64,000 nucleotides of DNA from the NCBI RefSeq assembly GCF_020889685.1, contig NZ_JACMYO010000002.1:62001-126000 (forward strand). Reading direction: 5' to 3'. The DNA comes from Bradyrhizobium oropedii. Lineage in GTDB: Bacteria > Pseudomonadota > Alphaproteobacteria > Rhizobiales > Xanthobacteraceae. The position numbers and the translations under genes are program-made. Below, piece by piece: positions 26,137-34,358 of the stretch. The notes under the pieces are model-generated. The model saw only the letters and a list, made by a program, of their open reading frames with translations. It was not told the origin of the DNA and made no database searches. The stretch's first letter is position 1. Each line of letters begins with the position of its first letter.

Positions 26137-27027
26137 TCAGAGCGAGAGCGCCACGGCGGCCGGTGCGCAGCTGATGCCCGCGCTGTTCGGCACGGCCAGG
26201 TCGCTGGTCCAGTTGTCCTCGCCGTCCGTGGTCTTGTACAGGAACTGGCCGTTGGGTCCCTGGTGCAGGATGTACAGCGTATCGTTGAAAACCACCGGCG
26301 CAGCATTGCCGATGTTGCCCGGCGTATCGGGGACCTGGCGGTCAGCTCCCCAGCCTTCGTTGCCGTCGAACCTCTTGAAAAGGAACAGACCGCTGGGGTC
26401 GTTGAAGAACAGGTAGATCAGATTCTTGTACAGAGCTGCGCCCGGACCGTTGCTGAGGCCTTCCGTGCCGGCAACCGGATTGCTTCGCCAGGTGCTGCGG
26501 TCGAAGGTCGCGTACCAGAAGCGGTTCAAATTGCCGGGTTCGCTGGAGCCAGGCCCACGGCCGAACACGTAGAGCGTGTCGCCAAGCACGACCGCGGCCG
26601 GCGTGTCCACATTCTGGTAGGCCACCGAGTTGAGGTGGTTGGTACCGGAGGCGTTGACCTCGGACGCGAAGTCGGTGCCGTCATACGTCTTGTACATCAG
26701 GTCCGTGCTGCCGGGATTTGAATAGATCAGATAGATCAGGCCGCCATACACAGCGGCGGCAACTCCAGCGTTCACGCCGGCGGTGCCGGGCACCTGGGCT
26801 GCCGCCGTCCACACCTCGCCGTCATAGACCTTGTAATAGAGGGACTGGTTGAGCGGGTAGAACACGTACAGGTTGGCGTTGAATACGACGGCCGCCGGCG
26901 TGTTGCTGATCCAGATGTTGCCCGGTACCGGGACGTCGCCGCCCCAAGCCTGACCGTTGAAGACGTTCGAATAGAACAGCGGACTATTTCCGACGCCCTT
27001 GTGGAAGGAAAACAGCCAGGTCGGCAT
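26137..27027 (-). CDS. Six-bladed beta-propeller protein, lectin-like
   Basis: A 296-residue protein made almost entirely of six repeats of about 46-52 residues. Each repeat contains a Y/F-K/S-x-x-D/N-G motif, a W or F about five residues on, a P/A-G loop, a PAAVVF/GAALY-like strand and an aromatic strand such as LYVFY, IYLIY, LYVFG, IYLFF, LYILH. The N-terminal strand (WLFSFHKG) should close the ring by completing the last blade. The layout recalls fucose-binding and PVL-type propeller lectins, though family membership is not certain. No signal peptide is seen. A GGAGG ribosome site precedes ATG 27027. It stands alone, is less GC-rich than neighbours, and may be acquired. Confidence 0.7.
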   Translation of the reverse strand: MPTWLFSFHKGVGNSPLFYSNVFNGQAWGGDVPVPGNIWISNTPAAVVFNANLYVFYPLNQSLYYKVYDGEVWTAAAQVPGTAGVNAGVAAAVYGGLIYLIYSNPGSTDLMYKTYDGTDFASEVNASGTNHLNSVAYQNVDTPAAVVLGDTLYVFGRGPGSSEPGNLNRFWYATFDRSTWRSNPVAGTEGLSNGPGAALYKNLIYLFFNDPSGLFLFKRFDGNEGWGADRQVPDTPGNIGNAAPVVFNDTLYILHQGPNGQFLYKTTDGEDNWTSDLAVPNSAGISCAPAAVALSL

Positions 27028-27395
27028 TCTGAAAATCCTCCATGGCGACGAAACGCCGCCTCTGATGATCGGTGCGGGGATCGACGTGCGCGGAACGGAA
27101 TCGAATGGATTTGAACGTGCGCGCGCGAGCGTAGTCTTCTACGCCCGATTCACACAATGGTTGTGTGAAGCTGTTCACTCGCCCCTAAGGGAGAATTCGA
27201 ATTTCTTTGCGCGGATTGAGAATTTCGGGTGCGAATTGGGGAGGGGTCGTTAGGTCCCACGTCGAGGATTGATCCCGAAACGATGCAGTCTCTTCCCGTC
27301 ATTGCGCGGAGCGATAGCGACGAAGCAATCCATCTGACCGGTGTGCGGTGACAATGGATTGCTTCGCTTCGCTCGCAATGACGCTGATCGTTGAA
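27028..27395. other. Regulatory gap upstream of the propeller gene, with palindrome and repeat
   Basis: A gene-free region of 368 bases. A perfect 9-base-pair palindrome, TTCACACAA TGG TTGTGTGAA, lies at 27149-27169, about 120 bases upstream of the propeller gene start, and is a candidate operator. AT-rich sequence (27190-27240) follows. A family B repeat occupies 27297-27383. Confidence 0.6.
27297..27383. repeat. Dispersed palindromic repeat, family B copy 1
   Basis: CGTCATTGCG...GAAGCAATCCA, a 24-base centre, then TGGATTGCTTCGCTTCGCTCGCAATGACG: an 87-base imperfect inverted repeat. The same design is at 34245-34329 and 56338-56423. It resembles REP/BIME-type elements seen across related genomes and could end transcription of the PEP-mutase family gene on the minus strand. 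Confidence 0.8.
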
Positions 27396-28220
27396 TTATC
27401 CCCGGCTGGCCGTGAACATCTCACGCACCTCCTTCACCGGCGCCATGTCGCGCACGAAGCTGAACGCGCCCTGATCCTTCATCTCGCGGGCGCAGCGCAG
27501 GAAGGCGCTGAGCGCGTGGCGCTCCATCGCGCCACCGACGCTGATGCGCTTGACGCCGGCGGCCGCGATCTGCTCGACCGTCAGGGTCGGATCGGCAAAG
27601 CCCATCACGAGGTTGAACGGCCGCTTCAATGCCGAGACCACTGTCTTGATCGTGCCGATGTCGTAAAGGCCCGGCGAATACAGCACGTCGGCGCCGGCGG
27701 CTTCGAAGGCCTGAAGCCGCTTGATGGTGTCGTCGAGATCCTTGCGCCCCCAGAGGAAGTTTTCTGCCCGCGCCGTCAGCGTAAACGGGAAGGGCAGGGT
27801 GCGCGCGGCCTCGACGGCAGCCTGCACCCGCTCGACCGCGAGCGAGAAATCGTAGATCGGATGCTGTGGGTTGCCGGTGGAGTCCTCGATCGAGCCGCCG
27901 ACCACGCCGGCCTCGGCGGCGCGCGCGATCGCCTTTGCCGCAGTCTTCGGATCGTCGGCGCCGCAATTCTCCAGGTCGGCGTTGACGGGCAGGTCGGTGG
28001 CCTCCGATATCACCCGGCAATTCTCGATGATCGCATCGAGGCTGACGGTCGCGCGGCCGAGCGTGTTGGCGAGCCCGAGGCTGGTGGTCGCCAGCGCCTC
28101 GAAGCCCATCGCCGCAAGCAGCTTCGCCGTGCCGGCGTCCCAGGGATTCGGGATGATGAAGGCGCCGGGCCGCTGATGCAGCTCGCGAAACCGTGCTGCC
28201 TTGTCTGCCTGGGTGCGCAT
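27396..28220 (-). CDS. Isocitrate lyase/PEP mutase family protein
   Basis: A 274-residue TIM-barrel enzyme of the PEP-mutase/isocitrate-lyase superfamily. The start is ATG 28220 with a clear AGGAG; an earlier ATG at 28304 lies in the regulator's promoter. It has FIIPNPWDAGTAKLL at the start, PVNADLENC for the metal aspartate, GSIEDSTG, TARAEN and the final SVGGAM. The diagnostic KKCGH of isocitrate lyase is absent, so it is more like the oxaloacetate/2-methylisocitrate or carboxyphosphonoenolpyruvate branch; the substrate is not known. It is divergent from a LysR gene that probably controls it. Confidence 0.85.
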   Translation of the reverse strand: MRTQADKAARFRELHQRPGAFIIPNPWDAGTAKLLAAMGFEALATTSLGLANTLGRATVSLDAIIENCRVISEATDLPVNADLENCGADDPKTAAKAIARAAEAGVVGGSIEDSTGNPQHPIYDFSLAVERVQAAVEAARTLPFPFTLTARAENFLWGRKDLDDTIKRLQAFEAAGADVLYSPGLYDIGTIKTVVSALKRPFNLVMGFADPTLTVEQIAAAGVKRISVGGAMERHALSAFLRCAREMKDQGAFSFVRDMAPVKEVREMFTASRG

Positions 28221-28330
28221 GTGAACTCCTGATGGTTGAGGAAAGCGACTGGCGACAGCGATAGGGCGGTTTCGATCATCAGACAAATTTGTTATTCCTC
28301 TCAATGCTATCAGCTTTTTGCATGGGGCGA
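28221..28330. promoter_or_regulatory. Divergent promoter region of LysR and PEP-mutase family gene
   Basis: The 110-base gap is AT-rich between 28275 and 28320. It holds the small dyad CAAATTTG at 28284-28291, followed by TTATTCCTCTCAA. This is the probable LysR operator region; the exact binding site is not resolvable. Confidence 0.45.
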
Positions 28331-29278
28331 ATGATGGACAGCGACGCGCTCAATACGTTCCTGGTGGTGCATCGGCGCGGCGGCATCTCGAATGCCGCCA
28401 AGGCGCTGCATCGCTCGCAGCCGGCGATTTCAAGGCGCATCGCGCTGCTGGAGCAGGAGCTCGGCGTGCCCTTGTTCGAGCGGATCGCGGGCAAGATGCA
28501 GCTCAGCGATGCCGGGCGGGTGATGGTGCCCTATGCCGAGCGCGCGGTGGCGGCGGCGCAGGATGCCGAGAACGCGGTGCGCGCGCTCTCGCGCGATAAT
28601 TCCGGCCCCGTCGCGCTGGCGGTGACCGGCACGCTTGCGGGCGAACGGCTCTCGAAAGTGCTGAAGCGTTTTGCCGCCCGGCATCCTGATGTCGCGCTGA
28701 CGCTGCGCACTGCGACCAGCGCCGAGGTCAGCGATCTGATCCGGCGCGGCGAGGCGACGATCGGGCTGCGCTACGACCGCGACCGCTCGCGCGATCTCGA
28801 TTGCGAGGTGCTGTTCGCCGAACCGCTCGGGGTGGTCTGCGCGCCGGACCATCCGCTGGCCGGACGTCGCGTCGGCAAGCTCGCCGATCTCAGGGACGAG
28901 CGATGGATCGCCTTTCCCGAAGTGCCGGGACGCCGCGAGATCACCGCCTCGCACGTGTTCGCGTTGTTCCTGACGCACGGGCTCGGCGAGGTCGCCTGGA
29001 CGCCGGTCGACAGCCTCACGGCGCAGAAGCGGCTGGTCGAGGCCGGGTTCGGGATCGCGCTGCTATCACAGAGCAATGCAGCGGAGGAGCTGCGCGCCGC
29101 GACGCTCGCGACGATCCGCGTCGGCAATCTTACTGCAAGTCACGAAGTGGTCGCGGTGACGCGGCATGGCGGCTTCCTCAGCGCCGCGTCGCGACGCCTG
29201 CTCGATATCATCCGCGCTGACTTCACCAGGGCGAGGGGCACAAATACGTCGCGCCGGAACGGGGTCCGGCGCGCGTAA
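28331..29278 (+). CDS. LysR-family transcriptional regulator
   Basis: A 315-residue LysR regulator with winged helix-turn-helix at residues 1-60 (SDALNTFLVVHRRGGISNAA, then SQPAISRRIALLEQELG) and the usual effector-binding domain. ATG 28331, directly followed by a second ATG, is chosen because the product then starts MMDSDALNTFL as in its family; the reading frame extends upstream to 28289. It is divergent from the PEP-mutase family gene, the probable target. A two- or three-carbon acid is a reasonable guess for the effector, but that is inference. Confidence 0.88.
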   Translation: MMDSDALNTFLVVHRRGGISNAAKALHRSQPAISRRIALLEQELGVPLFERIAGKMQLSDAGRVMVPYAERAVAAAQDAENAVRALSRDNSGPVALAVTGTLAGERLSKVLKRFAARHPDVALTLRTATSAEVSDLIRRGEATIGLRYDRDRSRDLDCEVLFAEPLGVVCAPDHPLAGRRVGKLADLRDERWIAFPEVPGRREITASHVFALFLTHGLGEVAWTPVDSLTAQKRLVEAGFGIALLSQSNAAEELRAATLATIRVGNLTASHEVVAVTRHGGFLSAASRRLLDIIRADFTRARGTNTSRRNGVRRA

Positions 29279-29308
29279 AAGTCGAGTTGGAACAGGCGTC
29301 GCCGGAAC

Positions 29309-29632
29309 TCAGGTCCCCGCCTTCACCTGTGCCGCAGCCACGGCCAGTAGCTCGTCCATCTTGGCGCGGATGTCGCGCTCGGTGATAGCCTGGCCCTTGG
29401 CCGTGAGGTCCTTCAGGACCTTGTGCAGCACGTCCTTGTCGCCGGGTTCCTCGAAGTCGGCGGCCACCACGTCCTTGGCATAGGCAGCGGCGGCGTCGCC
29501 TGCGATGCCGAGCTTCTCGGCGGCCCAGAGACCGAGCAGCTTGTTCCGGCGCGCCTCAGCCTTGAACTTCTGCTCCTCGTCGAGGGCGAACTTCTTCTCG
29601 AAACCTTCCTCGCGCTTGTCGAATTCGTTCAT
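29309..29632 (-). CDS. F1-ATPase inhibitor zeta subunit (DUF1476)
   Basis: A 107-residue cytoplasmic protein of the DUF1476 family, the zeta subunit that blocks ATP hydrolysis by alphaproteobacterial F1-ATPases. Its N terminus, FDKREEGFEKKFALDEEQKFKAEARRNKLLGLWAAE, carries the inhibitory helix. The remainder is a helical bundle. In many relatives it sits between purB and purC, as here beside purC on the opposite strand. A length of about 105 residues is normal. Confidence 0.93.
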   Translation of the reverse strand: MNEFDKREEGFEKKFALDEEQKFKAEARRNKLLGLWAAEKLGIAGDAAAAYAKDVVAADFEEPGDKDVLHKVLKDLTAKGQAITERDIRAKMDELLAVAAAQVKAGT

Positions 29633-29980
29633 GGCTGAAGTTCCAATTCCCTGCTGAGTGGCGGGCCTTCCGCGCGTTGCGACAGCCCCGATGCGTGCCT
29701 AGATAGGAGGGAGGAATCGGCAAGACAACGAGCCGTTAAGCCGCAGGCAAAACAGGCGGAATCGGTCCTTTTTGATAGGGCGGTATAAGTGCCCCGAAAC
29801 GGGCACTATCGATTGTACTGGATGGCCCAATCGGATAGGTTGCCAACAGGCATGGTTCTTGTTCTGTTTCCAGTGGATTGTTCGGGTTCCAGGCCTCCGC
29901 GGCAGCTCCGTCGTGGGTCGTAACCCAAGTCATCCGGAGCACCCAAATCCATGGATTTCAACAAAACACGGTACATCCCA
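29633..29980. other. Long leader region of purC
   Basis: A gap of 348 bases without a supported gene. A 7-base-pair hairpin AGTGCCC (29788-29794) CGAAAC GGGCACT (29801-29807) lies midway, and the sequence before it (29761-29787) has T-rich and TATAA-like bits. The ORF upstream of ATG 29981 continues to 29951, but the conserved start of PurC is later. It should hold the purC promoter and a long untranslated leader. Confidence 0.45.
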
Positions 29981-30748
29981 ATGAGCCGTCGACGCCGTAT
30001 TTATGAAGGCAAGGCCAAGGTGCTTTATGAAGGCCCCGAGCCGGGAACCCTGATCCAGCACTTCAAGGATGACGCGACCGCGTTCAATGCCAAGAAACAC
30101 CAGGTGATCGAGGGCAAGGGCGTCCTCAACAACCGGATTTCGGAGTACCTGTTTCAGCACCTCAACGACATCGGGGTGCCGACCCACTTCATCCGCCGCC
30201 TCAACATGCGCGAGCAGCTGATTCGCGAGGTCGAGATCGTGCCGCTCGAGGTGGTGGTGCGGAACGTCGCCGCCGGCTCGCTGTCGCAGCGGCTCGGGAT
30301 CGAGGAGGGCACCCAGCTGCCGCGCTCGATCATCGAGTTCTATTACAAGAACGACCAGCTCAACGACCCGATGGTGTCGGAAGAGCACATCACCGCCTTC
30401 GGCTGGGCCACGCCGCAGGAGATCGACGACATCATGGCGCTCGCCATCCGTGTCAACGACTTCCTCACCGGCCTCTTCCTCGGCATCGGCATCCGTCTCG
30501 TCGACTTCAAGATGGAGTGCGGGCGGCTGTTCGAGAACGAGATGATGCGGATCATCGTCGCCGACGAGATCTCCCCGGACTCCTGCCGTCTCTGGGACAT
30601 CAAGTCGAACGAGAAGCTCGACAAGGACCGTTTCCGCAGGGATCTGGGCGGCTTGCTCGAAGCCTACACCGAAGTGGCAAAGCGCCTCGGCATCCTGATC
30701 GAAAATGAACGGCCGGCCGGAAGCGGCCCTGTGCTGGTGAAGAGCTAA
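29981..30748 (+). CDS. purC: SAICAR synthetase
   Basis: Phosphoribosylaminoimidazole-succinocarboxamide synthase, step 8 of purine synthesis. The 255-residue product starts [20 protein letters not shown], with the ATP-binding loop YEGKAK; further signatures are [26 protein letters not shown] with AAGS and DFKMECGR, and [12 protein letters not shown]. The start at ATG 29981 agrees with the family; ATG 29951 would add ten unlikely residues. It is followed after nine bases by purS, so purC-purS are in one transcript. Confidence 0.96.
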   Translation: MSRRRRIYEGKAKVLYEGPEPGTLIQHFKDDATAFNAKKHQVIEGKGVLNNRISEYLFQHLNDIGVPTHFIRRLNMREQLIREVEIVPLEVVVRNVAAGSLSQRLGIEEGTQLPRSIIEFYYKNDQLNDPMVSEEHITAFGWATPQEIDDIMALAIRVNDFLTGLFLGIGIRLVDFKMECGRLFENEMMRIIVADEISPDSCRLWDIKSNEKLDKDRFRRDLGGLLEAYTEVAKRLGILIENERPAGSGPVLVKS

Positions 30749-30757
30749 GAGGCAATC

Positions 30758-31000
30758 GTGAAGGCACGTGTGACTGTTACGTTGAAGTCGGGCATCCTCG
30801 ATCCGCAGGGCAAGGCGATCGAGGGGGCGCTGAAATCACTCGGCGTCGACGGCGTCGCCAGCGTTCGCCAGGGCAAGGTGTTCGACATCGAGCTCGCCGC
30901 GACCGACAAGGCCAAGGCGGAGGCGGCGCTCAAGGCCGCCGCCGACAAGCTGCTGGCGAACACCGTGATCGAGAATTATCGGGTCGAGGTCCTGAGCTAG
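30758..31000 (+). CDS. purS: FGAM synthase subunit PurS
   Basis: An 80-residue subunit of formylglycinamidine ribonucleotide synthase, needed with PurQ and the short PurL to couple glutaminase to the synthase. It has the family patterns KARVTVTLKSGILDPQGKAIEGALKSLG and VRQGKVFDIEL, and ends NTVIENYRVEVL. The start is GTG 30758, nine bases after purC. Its presence matches the short PurL at 39915. Confidence 0.95.
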   Translation: MKARVTVTLKSGILDPQGKAIEGALKSLGVDGVASVRQGKVFDIELAATDKAKAEAALKAAADKLLANTVIENYRVEVLS

Positions 31001-31013
31001 CCGGGCGAGCCAA

Positions 31014-31595
31014 ATGATAACAGCCGCTCCCGTCTCTGCTGGCAGTGACCGTATCTTCGTCCGATCGCTGTTGGTTGCGCTGCTGACGGTTGCCGGGATC
31101 GGCGGTGTCTCGGCGCAATCGGCGCCGCCACCACCCTCGGCTACGACCCAGCAGCCGCCGTTCACGGTCAGCGGGTGGAGCTACGAGCGCCGTGGCTCCG
31201 ACGTGCACATGTTCCGCTGCGCGCAATCGTCCTGCGGTGCGGGTTCCAAGGTGAGCTACCGGTTTTATACCGGCGGAAAGCAGATGACTCTCGACCAGTT
31301 CCGTGAGGGGCAGGAGCAGATCATCAAGGCGCTGGAGCAGCGGACGCCCGGACAGCGCATCACGCTCCTCGGCGTCGATGGCGACAAGGGCACAGCGCCG
31401 CGCATGTTCAAGGCGCGGCGCCTGACCGTGACGCCCAACGGCGCAAACGAGTATCAGGTCAGCGGCTTGCTGTTCGGCGGACAAGGCGGCTCCGCCAGCC
31501 TGATCAGCTCGGCGCGCGACGAAAAGGCCAGCAACGATAATTACGCAAGATTTGTCGCCGCCGTTAAGCTCGTGCTGGCGCCCAAAACCAGGTGA
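31014..31595 (+). CDS. Exported protein of unknown function within the pur operon
   Basis: A 193-residue secreted protein without a recognised domain. A signal peptide is visible ([22 protein letters not shown], cleavage near residue 35), then a Pro-rich segment. Two cysteines in [12 protein letters not shown] could form a disulfide. Faint similarity to the IalB-like invasion proteins is possible but not clear. It starts 13 bases after purS and ends 4 bases before purQ, so it shares the purine operon although it acts outside the cytoplasm. No function is proposed. Confidence 0.7.
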   Translation: MITAAPVSAGSDRIFVRSLLVALLTVAGIGGVSAQSAPPPPSATTQQPPFTVSGWSYERRGSDVHMFRCAQSSCGAGSKVSYRFYTGGKQMTLDQFREGQEQIIKALEQRTPGQRITLLGVDGDKGTAPRMFKARRLTVTPNGANEYQVSGLLFGGQGGSASLISSARDEKASNDNYARFVAAVKLVLAPKTR

Positions 31596-31599
31596 TGCA

Positions 31600-32301
31600 A
31601 TGAAATCATCCGTTCTCGTCTTCCCCGGCATCAACCGCGAGCGCGACATGGCGCGCGCGCTCAAGCTTGCATCCGGCAATGAGACTTCGATGGTCTGGCA
31701 TGCCGAGACCGCGCTGCCCAAAGGCACCGACCTCGTGGTGGTGCCCGGCGGCTTCTCCTATGGCGATTACCTGCGCTGTGGCGCGATCGCGGCCCGCGCG
31801 CCCGTGATGGACGCGGTGCGCGACTTCGCAGCCTCGGGCGGGCTCGTGCTCGGCGTCTGCAACGGTTTCCAGATCCTCTGCGAGTCCGGGCTGCTGCCCG
31901 GCGTGCTGATGCGCAACGCCGGACTGAAATTCGTCTGCCGCGACGTGCATATGAAGGTCGAGCGTTCCGACACCCCATTCACTCGCGGCTACAATGCCGG
32001 CCAGGTGATCCGCGTGCCGGTGGCGCATGGCGAAGGCAATTACGAGGCGGACGAGGAGACGCTGAAGCGGCTCGAGGGCGACGGGCGGGTGCTCTATCGC
32101 TACTGCTCACCCGAGGGCGTGGTCGACGAGGCTTCCAACTTCAACGGCGCCGCGCATTCGATCGCCGGCATCGTCAACGAGCGCGGCAACGTGCTCGGCA
32201 TGATGCCGCATCCGGAGAACCACGTCGAAGAGATCATGGGCTGCACCGACGGTCGCGGCCTGTTCGCAGGACTGGTCCAGCAGTTCGAAAAGGCGGCGTA
32301 A
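31600..32301 (+). CDS. purQ: FGAM synthase glutaminase subunit PurQ
   Basis: A class I glutamine amidotransferase of 233 residues feeding ammonia to PurL. The nucleophile Cys is in [13 protein letters not shown] (about residue 85), and the partner His-Glu are in MPHPENH. The start [17 protein letters not shown] at ATG 31600 fits the family; the open frame goes back to 31552. A tctC-like gene follows after only five bases, so it may be co-transcribed. Confidence 0.96.
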   Translation: MKSSVLVFPGINRERDMARALKLASGNETSMVWHAETALPKGTDLVVVPGGFSYGDYLRCGAIAARAPVMDAVRDFAASGGLVLGVCNGFQILCESGLLPGVLMRNAGLKFVCRDVHMKVERSDTPFTRGYNAGQVIRVPVAHGEGNYEADEETLKRLEGDGRVLYRYCSPEGVVDEASNFNGAAHSIAGIVNERGNVLGMMPHPENHVEEIMGCTDGRGLFAGLVQQFEKAA

Positions 32302-32306
32302 CGGAA

Positions 32307-33284
32307 ATGCTGGGGCGGTGGTGCCTTGCCGCGGCTGCGGCACTCGTCTTCACGACGGCAGCCAGCGCCCAGGATCTCCCGAAGCAGGACTTCCCGAAGC
32401 GCCCGATCACGATGATCGTGCCGTTCACGGCGGGCGGCACCTCCGACGTGATCGCCCGCGCGGTGGCCGACCAGATGAGCGCGGCGCTCGGCCAGAGCAT
32501 CATCATCGAGAATGTCGGCGGCGCCGGCGGCTCGACCGCGCTGACCCGCGCGGCGCGCGCAGAGCCCGACGGCTACACCATCGCGATCGGCAATGCCGGC
32601 ACCAACGCCGCGACCTACACCATCTATCCGAAACTGTCGTTCACACCCGACTCCTTCGCGCCGATCGCCGTCGTGGCGAAGACCTTCGGCATCGTGGCGC
32701 TGCGCAAGGATTTCCCGGCCAAGGACCTCAAGGAATTCATCGACTACGCGAAGAAGAACCCGGGCAAGGTCAATCTCGGCCATGCCGGCGTCGGTTCCTC
32801 GAATTACCTGATCTGCAAGAGCTTCGTGCACGCCGCCGGGATCGACGTGCAGCTGGTCGGCTATCGCGGCGCGGCGCTCGCGCTGACGGATGCGATCGGC
32901 AGCCAGATCGATGGCGTCTGCGATGCGGCCGCCTCGGTGTCGCAGGCGATCGACGACAAATTGGTGAAGGCGGTCGTGGTCGGCTCGACCGTGCGGCTCG
33001 CCTCGCTGCCGGACCTGCCGACCTCGACCGAGGCAGGCTTGCCGGAGTTCGAGGCGCAGGGCTGGAACGGCCTGTTCGCACCGAAGGGCACGCCGCCGGA
33101 GATCATCGCCAAGCTCAACGCCGCCGCACGCACCGCGGTCGCGAGCGAGGCGGTGAAGAAGCGCTTCGTCGATCTGTCGACGGTCGCGCCCGATGCCGAC
33201 GAACTCGCGCCCGAGGTGTTGCAGCAACTCGTGACTCGCGACGTCGCGAAATACCGCGCGCTGTTGGCGGACGACAAGAAGTAG
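32307..33284 (+). CDS. Bug/TctC-family tricarboxylate-type binding protein
   Basis: A 325-residue periplasmic solute-binding protein of the Bug family. Signal peptide: LAAAAALVFTTAASAQD, cleaved near residue 22. Signatures include RPITMIVPFTAGGTSDVIAR at the start, ENVGGAGGSTAL, EPDGYTI and GLFAPKGTPPEIIAKLN. These proteins serve TctABC transporters or act as orphan sensors; no tctA or tctB is nearby. The gene is five bases after purQ, an unusual neighbour for a purine operon. Confidence 0.9.
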   Translation: MLGRWCLAAAAALVFTTAASAQDLPKQDFPKRPITMIVPFTAGGTSDVIARAVADQMSAALGQSIIIENVGGAGGSTALTRAARAEPDGYTIAIGNAGTNAATYTIYPKLSFTPDSFAPIAVVAKTFGIVALRKDFPAKDLKEFIDYAKKNPGKVNLGHAGVGSSNYLICKSFVHAAGIDVQLVGYRGAALALTDAIGSQIDGVCDAAASVSQAIDDKLVKAVVVGSTVRLASLPDLPTSTEAGLPEFEAQGWNGLFAPKGTPPEIIAKLNAAARTAVASEAVKKRFVDLSTVAPDADELAPEVLQQLVTRDVAKYRALLADDKK

Positions 33285-33484
33285 TGCTCGTGCCGCGTAC
33301 CAGCGGCGACACGGACCATGAACCTGGTCCGTTCCTTCAGCGACCAATGCAGGGATAGTCGCCTCAAGTTTCACAATCTCTTCACGCTAGCGCAGCCGGC
33401 ACGGCAACCGGGGATTGTCGCAGCGTGCCGGGCACGGTATGACGGAGGCGATTTGGATGGTCTGTCCGGCTCGCTGGGATTCGC

Positions 33485-34222
33485 ATGCCCGTTGCATTGG
33501 CCGTATTGCTGCTCGACATCACGCTGATCTACCACGCCTCGCGGACCGGGCGCCTGCAGCCATGGGCCTTCATCATCCTGATGGTGCCGCTGATCGGCGC
33601 GCTCGCCTACATCGTCGTCGAACTCGTTCCGGAATGGTGGGGTGGACCGGGTGCCGCACAGGCGCGCAAGCGCGTCGCCAACCGGCTCGATCCGGAGAAG
33701 CGATACCGCGAACTATCCGACCGGCTCGCGACGTCGGATACGATCGCCAACCGCGCGGCGCTCGCCGCGGAGTGCCAGAACGTCGGTCGCTTCGAGGAGG
33801 CGGAAAGCCACTACGACCACGTGTTGGGACTGCCGCAGGGCGACGATCCGACCTACGCGCTGGCCAAGGCGCAGGCCCAGTTCGCCCGCAAGCAACCGGC
33901 CGAGGCGCTGGCGACGCTCGACGCATTGCGCGAGCGCTGGCCCGATTTTGAATCCGCCGACGGACATCTGCTCTATGCCCGCGCGCTCGCCGAGCTTGGC
34001 CGGCTCGACGAGGCCCTCGAGGAATATCAGGCGGTGTCGCAGTATTTTCCCGGCGCCGAGGCGCGGGTCCGCTATGGCCTGTTGTTGCAGCTGGTCGGCC
34101 GCACCGCCGAGGCGCGCATCGTGTTCAACGAGCTGTTGATCCAGATGCGGCGCGCGCCGAAATATCTGCGCGACGCGCAGGCCGAATGGCTCTCGATCGC
34201 CGAGAAGCAATTGTCGGCCTGA
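33485..34222 (+). CDS. Membrane protein with TPR-like repeats
   Basis: A 245-residue protein with two N-terminal membrane helices (residues 3-17 and 27-48, PLDc_N-like) and a cytoplasmic or periplasmic helical repeat domain of about four TPR units (EEAESHYDHVLGLP, AEALATLDALRERWP, DEALEEYQAVSQYFP, AEARIVFNELLIQM). The function is unknown; it probably organises protein partners at the membrane. The start at ATG 33485 is preferred because the helix begins directly after it. It is followed by a family B repeat. Confidence 0.75.
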   Translation: MPVALAVLLLDITLIYHASRTGRLQPWAFIILMVPLIGALAYIVVELVPEWWGGPGAAQARKRVANRLDPEKRYRELSDRLATSDTIANRAALAAECQNVGRFEEAESHYDHVLGLPQGDDPTYALAKAQAQFARKQPAEALATLDALRERWPDFESADGHLLYARALAELGRLDEALEEYQAVSQYFPGAEARVRYGLLLQLVGRTAEARIVFNELLIQMRRAPKYLRDAQAEWLSIAEKQLSA

Positions 34223-34244
34223 GCCGGGTTAGATGTATGTGACG

Positions 34245-34329
34245 CGTCATTGCGAGCGCAGCGAAGCAATCCATCGTGCCGCAAGTGGAGATATGGATTG
34301 CTTCGTCGCTGTCGCTCCTCGCAATGACG
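34245..34329. repeat. Dispersed palindromic repeat, family B copy 2
   Basis: CGTCATTGCGAG ... GAAGCAATCCAT, a short middle, then ATGGATTGCTTCG ... CTCGCAATGACG: an 85-base inverted repeat between the convergent TPR gene and EamA gene, where it can act as a two-way terminator. It is the same family as 27297-27383 and 56338-56423. Confidence 0.82.
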
Positions 34330-34358
34330 TTGATAGGCTGTGTACAAATTATCCGCTT

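Noticed and set aside
27297-27383. Possible CRISPR array from repeated CGTCATTGCG sequences
   Set aside because: Copies are single, far apart and inverted; there are no regular spacers or cas genes. They are palindromic repeats.
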